Assembly: GCA_964472095.1 (NCBI GenBank)
Contig: CAYYIV010000026.1
Location: 1-64,000 of the forward strand
DNA from: Pelagibius sp964472095
GTDB taxonomy: Bacteria; Pseudomonadota; Alphaproteobacteria; Kiloniellales; Kiloniellaceae
Length of the DNA: 64,000 nucleotides
Direction of reading: 5' to 3'
Shown here: positions 59,264 to 64,000 of the stretch, piece by piece
Position numbering within the stretch: position 1 is the first letter of the stretch
Layout: every line of letters begins with the position of its first letter
Program-made: the position numbers and the translations under genes
The notes under the pieces: model-generated
Databases searched by the model: none
What the model was told of the DNA's origin: nothing
The model's input: only the letters and a program-made list of their open reading frames with translations

Positions 59264-59331
59264 CTTCGATCTCCTACGGGTCGTTTCCACTGCGGGATGG
59301 TTGGTGGTCTTCACCAGCCTTCATAAGAGAA

Positions 59332-59357
59332 AACGCCGCTCGCGCCGCTACAGTTCC
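59332..59357 (-). promoter_or_regulatory. EcfG promoter of csbD
   Basis: On the minus strand GGAAC (59357-59353), 17 bases, CGTT (59335-59332). It is about 69 bp upstream of the csbD ATG. The one-base longer spacing is common in this promoter class. Confidence 0.8.
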
Positions 59358-59403
59358 TGGGCTGCGCTCGGGATGCGCGGAGATGCTGAAATTGCCACAG
59401 CGA

Positions 59404-59431
59404 AAAGGGGCACCCGGCAAGGCACCCCTTT
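59404..59431. terminator. Bidirectional hairpin between csbD and the 59457 gene
   Basis: AAAGGGG (59404-59410) pairs with CCCCTTT (59425-59431), enclosing a partly paired GC-rich loop. On the minus strand it follows the 59457 gene by about 25 bp and reads into CCCCTTTTCG, compatible with termination. Confidence 0.5.
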
Positions 59432-59456
59432 AGCCGCGTGATATGAAACTATGCCG

Positions 59457-59876
59457 TCAGCCGGCGTCGCTCTTGAATGTGGCCTCGGCCTCCTCGACCG
59501 CTTCCAGACAGGCATTCTCGTCTCCTGCCTGTTTCGCCTCCTTGGCCGCTTCGAGATGCGTCAAGACGACGGCTTTGTCGTTTATGTCCTCAAACCAGTT
59601 CTCCGCCGGCGCCGCCGGGCCGCCGTCGGCATGGGTGGTCTCACCGCCGTCCTCCCGTATGGTCTCGCCGTTCTCGACCACTTCCTCTTCGACTATTCTC
59701 TCCTCGTTGCCTTGGGTCGGATTCTCCGGTCGCTCGGCATCGTCGACGGATGCACTCTTTTCGGAAATCGCGGGATGGTTTTCAACGGCAGCGATACGCT
59801 CGGCGCAGTCGGCATAGGCAGGCAGCGGCAGGACCAGGGCTCCCACCGCCAGCAGGCAGGTCAGTCGCTTGGACAT
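59457..59876 (-). CDS. Secreted acidic protein of unknown function
   Basis: 139 residues with a Sec signal peptide (MSKRLTCLLAVGALVLPLPA, cleavage near AYA-DC). The mature part is very acidic and low-complexity in the middle (ERIVEEEVVENGETIRED), and ends in a helical stretch with one cysteine (DENACLEAVEEAEATF). Two cysteines may form a disulphide. It probably acts in the periplasm. A GGAAC-N16-TGTT box upstream (59913-59937) hints at stress control. No family recognised. Confidence 0.7.
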   Translation of the reverse strand: MSKRLTCLLAVGALVLPLPAYADCAERIAAVENHPAISEKSASVDDAERPENPTQGNEERIVEEEVVENGETIREDGGETTHADGGPAAPAENWFEDINDKAVVLTHLEAAKEAKQAGDENACLEAVEEAEATFKSDAG

Positions 59877-59912
59877 TGCAGAATCCTCGTGAGGTTGTTG
59901 TGTCGCGAGGAC

Positions 59913-59937
59913 AACACCGGCCGCGAAAGTCGGTTCC
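59913..59937 (-). promoter_or_regulatory. Weak EcfG-like promoter of the 59457 gene, in a palindrome
   Basis: On the minus strand GGAAC (59937-59933), 16 bases, TGTT (59916-59913); one mismatch in the -10. GGTTCCGCC (59932-59940) and GGCGGAACC (59952-59960) form a perfect inverted repeat, offering GGAAC to the plus strand as well, followed 17 bases later by CATT, a possible weak promoter for the YqaE gene. Confidence 0.45.
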
Positions 59938-60037
59938 GCCACACGCAGCCTGGCGGAACCTTCATGCCGCCGGCGGCATTGACCCTCCGTACCCGAGAAT
60001 CAGCGGGCCGATTTCACCACCATGGGAGAGCATCGCC

Positions 60038-60196
60038 TTGGACCTGGTCCGCATCATCTTCGCTATTCTTCTGCCGCCGGTCGGCGTCTTCCTCCAGGTC
60101 GGGCTCGGGGCTCATTTCTGGTTGAACATCCTGCTGACGATCCTCGGCTACATTCCGGGCATCGTGCACGCGGTATGGATCATCGCCCGGCGTTAG
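60038..60196 (+). CDS. YqaE/Pmp3-family small membrane protein
   Basis: 52 residues with two hydrophobic segments (IIFAILLPPVGVFLQVGLG and LLTILGYIPGIVHAVWIIAR) and the family core LPPVGVFLQVG. Pmp3/YqaE proteins affect membrane potential and salt tolerance in eukaryotes and are stress-induced in bacteria. Start is TTG 60038 with GGGAGAG at 60024-60030; the nearby ATG at 60022 is in another frame. Its last 17 bases overlap the 3' end of the convergent DUF2254 gene. Confidence 0.88.
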   Translation: MDLVRIIFAILLPPVGVFLQVGLGAHFWLNILLTILGYIPGIVHAVWIIARR

Positions 60197-61505
60197 CCCG
60201 ACTGGCCGCAACTTCCCGCAGCGCTTCGGTCAGCCTGGCGAGCGCCTGCTTGTCGACGTCGAGCGTCAGCGACGCCTTGCCGAAGGCCTCCGCGCGCTCA
60301 GCTTCCCCCACCAGGGCCTCCAGATAGTCAGTCGCCACAAGTCCGGTGAGATCCTTCAGGACTGCCATGATGGCACAGATCACTTCGGCGGAGCCTGCGC
60401 CGTCCCGCATCACCGGCCGGTAGGCCCGCTCCAACATGGCGGCGAAGTCCGGCCGCACAGACGCCACACGCCCATCGGCACTGACCGCCGAGGGGTAGTC
60501 GGCTTTCGCCGTCGCGCCGGCCATGGCAAGCAAGGCGCCGAGATAATTTATGCAGGCAAGAGCCGACTGCGGATCGTTCACACCGGGCGAGAGGGCGCGG
60601 CAGGCGACTTCGGCCAGCAGCTCGAAGCCGAAGCGCGGGTCGCCCTCATGGCTGCGCTCGAAGCCGACCACGGCGTTCGCCCGCAGTGCCGCCAGCGCAT
60701 CCTCCCCGGGCAAATTGCCGTGGATTTCCATCAGGCGGCAGTGCGGGTGGACGAAATCTCCCTCCTGGACGCAGAACTGCACGACCAGGTCATGCTCGCA
60801 TGCAAGCTGGTGCAAGCGATCGGCGTCGATGAGTTGGACGTAGCCGGTGGACGTCGGACGGATCACCCTCGGCTCCCCCGAAACCGCCAACCTTTCTCCG
60901 CAGCGCAGTTCCTGCTCTTCGTTCAGATAGGTTTTCAGCACTGTCCTCGCCTGCCGGTGAATGCGAGCGATGATATGGTTGATCTTCAGGATCTCGGCCA
61001 CGTGGTGGATCCACTGCACCAGGTAGCGCACGGCATTCAGCACCAGCAGCAGGGCGCCCAGGAAGCTCAGTGTGACGCCGGACCTCTCGACCGCACCAAA
61101 ACCGAAGAGCATGAGAGCCGTCAGTGCGTAGACGAAGGTGGCCAGGAAGGTGCTGAGCGCGTTCTGGGTCACCGGATCGCCCATGATTTCCGGCACCGCC
61201 CGCGGCGAGGCCTGACCGGCAGCCAGGCTGAGCACCAGCATGATCACCGAAAGCGTCACCGTCGCCACGGTCAGCATGCTGCCGGCCAGGAGCTTCATCA
61301 GCTCCTTCACTGTGGCGACCTCGACTTCCGGCAGCCAGACCAGGCTGCCCGGCGGCAGGATGCCGTCGATGGTGGCAAGCAGCGCCGCGGCGAGGGCCGC
61401 CACGATGCACAAGGCGCCCGGCCGGAACCACAGCGCCGTGCGCACCCTTCGGAATTCGTTCTTGAGCACAGGAAACAGAGTTTCGCCGGGACTGGCGAGC
61501 GGCAT
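60180..61505 (-). CDS. DUF2254-family membrane protein
   Basis: 441 residues. N-terminal half: about four hydrophobic segments (residues about 30-48, 65-95, 115-135, 140-160). C-terminal half: soluble, with GYVQLIDADRLHQLACEHD, VQEGDFVHPHCRLMEI and ALSPGVNDPQSALACINYLG, the DUF2254 pattern. Function unknown. An exact EcfG promoter at 61574-61598 precedes it. Its end overlaps YqaE by 17 bp on the opposite strand. Confidence 0.88.
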   Translation of the reverse strand: MPLASPGETLFPVLKNEFRRVRTALWFRPGALCIVAALAAALLATIDGILPPGSLVWLPEVEVATVKELMKLLAGSMLTVATVTLSVIMLVLSLAAGQASPRAVPEIMGDPVTQNALSTFLATFVYALTALMLFGFGAVERSGVTLSFLGALLLVLNAVRYLVQWIHHVAEILKINHIIARIHRQARTVLKTYLNEEQELRCGERLAVSGEPRVIRPTSTGYVQLIDADRLHQLACEHDLVVQFCVQEGDFVHPHCRLMEIHGNLPGEDALAALRANAVVGFERSHEGDPRFGFELLAEVACRALSPGVNDPQSALACINYLGALLAMAGATAKADYPSAVSADGRVASVRPDFAAMLERAYRPVMRDGAGSAEVICAIMAVLKDLTGLVATDYLEALVGEAERAEAFGKASLTLDVDKQALARLTEALREVAASRANAGR

Positions 61506-61573
61506 GGATCCCTCCCCCTTGAGTCATAGAAAGCCGCCGCCGGAGAGCGCGCCGGTGGGTCGGGTGGCCAGGG

Positions 61574-61598
61574 AACGTTTTCACGGCCGGATAGTTCC
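61574..61598 (-). promoter_or_regulatory. EcfG promoter of the DUF2254 gene
   Basis: On the minus strand GGAAC (61598-61594), 16 bases, CGTT (61577-61574), exact. The same stretch read on the plus strand gives GGAAC (61572-61576), 16 bases, AGTT, one mismatch from consensus, and could weakly serve the AI-2E gene at 61646. Confidence 0.8.
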
Positions 61599-61645
61599 CT
61601 TTGAGCGGCCTGTAAAGGCCATCCGGCGACGAGGGAAGAGAATCA

Positions 61646-62749
61646 ATGCAGACGCAGACCAGGGTGAGCCGCAGCCTGCCCGTCGCGGTAATCACAATTG
61701 CGATCGTGGCGACGCTGGCCGCCCTTTATTTCGCGCGCACGCTTTTCATCCCGATCACCCTGGCCTGCATCCTGGCCCTGGTGCTGGCCCCCATCGTCCG
61801 CCTGCTGTGCAGGGTCGGCCTGCCGCGGGCATTGGCCTCCGGCGGCGTCGTGATCGCCGCCGTGGCGCTGGTCGCCGCCGTTCTGGTGCAGCTGTCCAGC
61901 CCGGCGGCAGCATGGTTCGCCCGCCTGCCTGAGGCGGTGTTGCGGCTGCGCTACACCTTCAGCGAGGTGGTTGGCGCCCTGCAGAACATGAAAGAGTTCA
62001 CCGAGGACATGGCCCAGCTTTCACAGGGCGAGAACGGCGCCGCGGCCGTGGTGCAAGGCCCGGACCTGGCGCAGGTCTTCCTCACCAACACCGGCCAGCT
62101 TCTGACGATGATCGTGGTCACCGCAGTCCTGCTGTTCTTCCTGCTCGCCAACGGCTACCTCTTCCTGCTCAAGACGGTGCATGTGCTCCCGAGCTTCGGC
62201 GAGAAGAAACGTGCCGTCGAGATTGGACGCGCCCTGCAGACCGAGGTTTCCCGCTACCTGCTGACCATCACCGCGATCAACATCGGCCTGGGCTGCGCCA
62301 CAGCGGCCACCATGGCCGCCTTCGGACTGCCGGACCCGTTGCTCTGGGGCGTCATGGCGACGACCCTCAACTTCATTCCCTATGTCGGGGCAATGCTCAC
62401 CGGCGCAGCCATCATACTGGCTGCGGTCCTCACCTTCACCACGCCGCTGGGGGCTCTCCTGCCGCCGCTGGCCTTCATCGGGCTCACCGCACTCGAAGGC
62501 AACCTTGTGACTCCCGCACTGGTCGGGCGCCGCTTGACCCTCAATCCGGTGATCGTCTTCACCTGCCTGCTGTTCTGGGGCTGGCTCTGGGGTATCGCCG
62601 GCCTGCTCCTGGCTGTGCCGCTGCTGGTCGTCTGCAAGATCCTCTGCGACCACATCCCGCAGTTGCAGGTGATGGGCGAATACCTGAGCTCGCTGCCACC
62701 CTCGCCAGAGGCGCCGGAGCCGGCCAAGCAACCGGCGCACACAAACTGA
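61646..62749 (+). CDS. AI-2E family transporter (PerM/TqsA-like permease)
   Basis: 367-residue membrane protein with about eight hydrophobic segments. The pattern of a first helix pair (LFIPITLACILALVLAPIV), a long periplasmic-type amphipathic helix (about 85-150), YLLTITAINIGLGCATAATMA and the C-terminal NFIPYVGAMLTGAAIILAA and EGNLVTPALVGRRLTLNPV is that of the AI-2E exporter family. Substrate is unclear; members include autoinducer-2 exporters and ion antiporters. GAGGGAAGAG precedes the ATG. A mirrored weak EcfG box lies upstream. Confidence 0.9.
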   Translation: MQTQTRVSRSLPVAVITIAIVATLAALYFARTLFIPITLACILALVLAPIVRLLCRVGLPRALASGGVVIAAVALVAAVLVQLSSPAAAWFARLPEAVLRLRYTFSEVVGALQNMKEFTEDMAQLSQGENGAAAVVQGPDLAQVFLTNTGQLLTMIVVTAVLLFFLLANGYLFLLKTVHVLPSFGEKKRAVEIGRALQTEVSRYLLTITAINIGLGCATAATMAAFGLPDPLLWGVMATTLNFIPYVGAMLTGAAIILAAVLTFTTPLGALLPPLAFIGLTALEGNLVTPALVGRRLTLNPVIVFTCLLFWGWLWGIAGLLLAVPLLVVCKILCDHIPQLQVMGEYLSSLPPSPEAPEPAKQPAHTN

Positions 62750-62830
62750 GAAAAGCCCACGCCTGCCAGTCAAGGCAGACATGGGCCGCTGTGGATCTGC
62801 GTGGAGCGTAGTGGGGATGCCGGCCGAAGG

Positions 62831-62905
62831 TCAGGCGAGGCCGAGAAACGACAGCAGCGCCAGCACCACCACGACGACCCCAATCAAATAGAAGATATTA
62901 TACAT
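62831..62905 (-). CDS. 24-residue hydrophobic peptide
   Basis: MYNIFYLIGVVVVVLALLSF plus a FLGLA-type end is a single transmembrane helix of 24 residues. GGAAGGA lies 9 bp upstream of the ATG, an unusually good ribosome site. Peptides of this form (MxYNxxYIxGxxVVVLAxLSFxGL) occur widely in Alphaproteobacteria to my knowledge, beside stress genes, and are usually unannotated. It follows the DUF3618 gene on the same strand after a strong hairpin. Function unknown; it could modulate a membrane protein. Confidence 0.75.
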   Translation of the reverse strand: MYNIFYLIGVVVVVLALLSFLGLA

Positions 62906-62925
62906 GCGGTAGGTCCTTCCTTGGA

Positions 62926-62949
62926 GGGCCCGCGCCGAAACGCGGGCCC
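62926..62949. terminator. Perfect 9-bp hairpin between DUF3618 gene and small peptide gene
   Basis: GGGCCCGCG (62926-62934) pairs with CGCGGGCCC (62941-62949) around a 6-base loop. On the minus strand it lies 23 bp after the DUF3618 stop and 20 bp before the small-peptide ATG. No U-tract; it may act as a processing or stabilising element rather than a true terminator. Confidence 0.6.
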
Positions 62950-62971
62950 GTGTTTCCAGGGACGGCTTCGG

Positions 62972-63724
62972 TCAGCCCGTGGCGCCCGGCGAGGCCTTCG
63001 CTCCGGTCGCCGCCTTGGCAATACTGTCGGCATCGCGCTTCACGTCGCCCGCCGTCGGCGCCTTGCTCTCGGCCGCTTCGCGCGCCTTCTCGACCGCCGA
63101 CTTCGCGGCTTCCTGCACTTTGCGCCCCTCCTTCAGGGCGGCACGCTTGGCAGCCTGCTTGGTGCGCTCGGCACGCTCGCCGAAAGTTTCGTTCTCGATG
63201 GACGTGCGGGGCAGCGCTGCGGCAATGGCAGCACCGAGTGCGATGCCGGCGGCACCGAACAGGATCGGATGATCCATCACGAAGCGGCCGCTGGTACGCC
63301 CGGCGCGGACCGCTTGCACGCGGGCTTTGTGGCCGATCTCCTCGGCCTGGTCCCAGGCGTCGGAGGCCCGCTCGCGAACGTCGTCACGCACCGCGGCGGC
63401 GCGTTGGCTCAGCCGCTCACTGATGGAATCGCCGTCGTCCGAGTACTCCGCATAGGTATCGTGCTGATGCTGGGCGCGGCTGGACAGGACGAACCAGACG
63501 ATGCCGGCGCCGATCATCGCCACCGGCAAGGGGTTGTCTCGGACTCCGCGGCCGATGCCGCCGGCAATGGCGCCCCCATTGGTCCTGGCGAAGTCGACCA
63601 CGCTGTCAACAATGTCGCCGGGCGAGAGGCGTTGCTGGATGCGCTCGACCTTGTCGTCGATGCTTTGCCGCGTGGCGCGAATATCGTCCTCAATCGTGTC
63701 GGTTCCGGGATAGGTCTTTACCAT
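62972..63724 (-). CDS. DUF3618-domain membrane-associated protein
   Basis: 250 residues. The N-terminal DUF3618-type segment is DTIEDDIRATRQSIDDKVERIQQRLSPGDIVD; a hydrophobic segment follows (about residues 68-83, NPLPVAMIGAGIVWFVL), then a long charged helix, a second short hydrophobic stretch (about 145-165, HPILFGAAGIALGAAIAAAL) and an Ala/Lys-rich coiled tail. Such proteins often accompany holin-like (DUF1469) proteins, as here, and are stress-linked membrane components of unknown role. Confidence 0.8.
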   Translation of the reverse strand: MVKTYPGTDTIEDDIRATRQSIDDKVERIQQRLSPGDIVDSVVDFARTNGGAIAGGIGRGVRDNPLPVAMIGAGIVWFVLSSRAQHQHDTYAEYSDDGDSISERLSQRAAAVRDDVRERASDAWDQAEEIGHKARVQAVRAGRTSGRFVMDHPILFGAAGIALGAAIAAALPRTSIENETFGERAERTKQAAKRAALKEGRKVQEAAKSAVEKAREAAESKAPTAGDVKRDADSIAKAATGAKASPGATG

Positions 63725-63750
63725 CTCACAGTCTCCATGGATTTCTCGGG

Positions 63751-64000
63751 TTATCGAATTTGCACGTTGCGTTGCGCGTCTTCTCGGACGGCAAGGTCGC
63801 GGCCGGCACGCAAGCTGCGCTCGGGCACCAGGTTCTTTGCCTTCAGGTTGTTGCGGCCGTGGCCGATCAGGACAAAGGCCACGATCGCCAGGACCAGTCC
63901 GACACTCAGCGAGGCAAGCCAGGCCGGCATCACGTTGCTCAGCCCGACGACCAACGCCTGCAACAGGATCAGCAGGGCGCAGAACGCCACGAGCAGGCCG
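63751..64000 (-). CDS. Holin-like membrane protein (phage_holin_3_6/DUF1469 family), 5' truncated by the window
   Basis: The reading frame is open to the window edge and begins inside a hydrophobic helix, so the N-terminus lies outside. Visible are two membrane helices (about 63930-63999 and 63850-63925) and the tail NLKAKNLVPERSLRAGRDLAVREDAQ, a pattern of the actinobacterial/alphaproteobacterial phage_holin_3_6 family. Despite the name these are usually chromosomal genes paired with DUF3618 proteins and not prophage holins. The stop lies 26 bp before the DUF3618 ATG. Confidence 0.75.
   Translation of the reverse strand, partial: GLLVAFCALLILLQALVVGLSNVMPAWLASLSVGLVLAIVAFVLIGHGRNNLKAKNLVPERSLRAGRDLAVREDAQRNVQIR

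Noticed and set aside
63751..64000. Prophage holin
   Set aside because: The family name is phage-like, but no other phage gene is present and the DUF3618 neighbour indicates the chromosomal stress-linked pair.

Overview
The window reads as chromosomal DNA from a high-GC alphaproteobacterium, most likely in the Rhodospirillales/Kiloniellales area. Evidence for the class is the PhyR-NepR-EcfG general stress response module, a Caulobacter-type tad/cpa pilus locus, AapJQMP and Dpp-type uptake operons, and a ferritin closely resembling Rhodospirillum EncFtn. The genus is inference. I saw no rRNA, tRNA, CRISPR array, prophage or transposase gene.

Layout. 1-5560: SUF iron-sulfur assembly genes (sufB fragment, sufC, sufD, sufS, sufU, sufT, sufA), interrupted between sufS and sufU by a 266-bp nested inverted-repeat element. 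5698-9835: a membrane PAP2 phosphatase, a GT-C-type (STT3-like) membrane protein and a GT2 glycosyltransferase. 9836-18926: an AT-rich control region, Flp pilin, a terminator hairpin, then cpaA, cpaB, cpaC, cpaD, cpaE, cpaF, tadB and tadC. 18963-23597 (minus): cardiolipin synthase and a five-PAS hybrid histidine kinase. 23825-32672: a small unknown gene, a SPOR lipoprotein, a dipeptide/oligopeptide ABC operon (minus) and a hydrolase-OsmC fusion. 32849-37281 (plus): NUDIX hydrolase, cysteine synthase, AlaX-type editing protein, rhodanese and a double GNAT protein. 37342-41635 (minus): the Aap general amino-acid ABC operon. 42010-45551: metC-like, hisI, modB, modC. 45651-49866: small unknown genes and a three-gene unit of lipoprotein, helical protein and patatin-like phospholipase.

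49919-64000 looks like a stress and envelope island built around phyR / nepR-ecfG and a HisKA_2 sensor kinase. It holds many small membrane or lipoprotein genes (PLDc_N, OmpA-like, DUF1328, entericidin, CsbD, YqaE/Pmp3, DUF2254, AI-2E permease, a 24-residue peptide, DUF3618, a holin-like protein), a Crp/Fnr regulator and an encapsulated-ferritin homologue. By eye I found exact EcfG-type promoters (GGAAC, 16-17 bp, CGTT) correctly placed in front of nepR-ecfG, DUF1328, crp, entericidin, csbD and DUF2254. Near-matches precede phyR, PLDc_N and a secreted acidic protein. I read this region as the general stress sigma factor located beside a block of its own regulon.

The best candidates for undescribed biology are the clustered EcfG regulon with its palindromic control region, the nested inverted-repeat element inside the suf cluster, the lipoprotein/helical/patatin triad, the EncFtn homologue with no encapsulin and no cargo tail, and a response regulator carrying the tail of a vanished HWE kinase.
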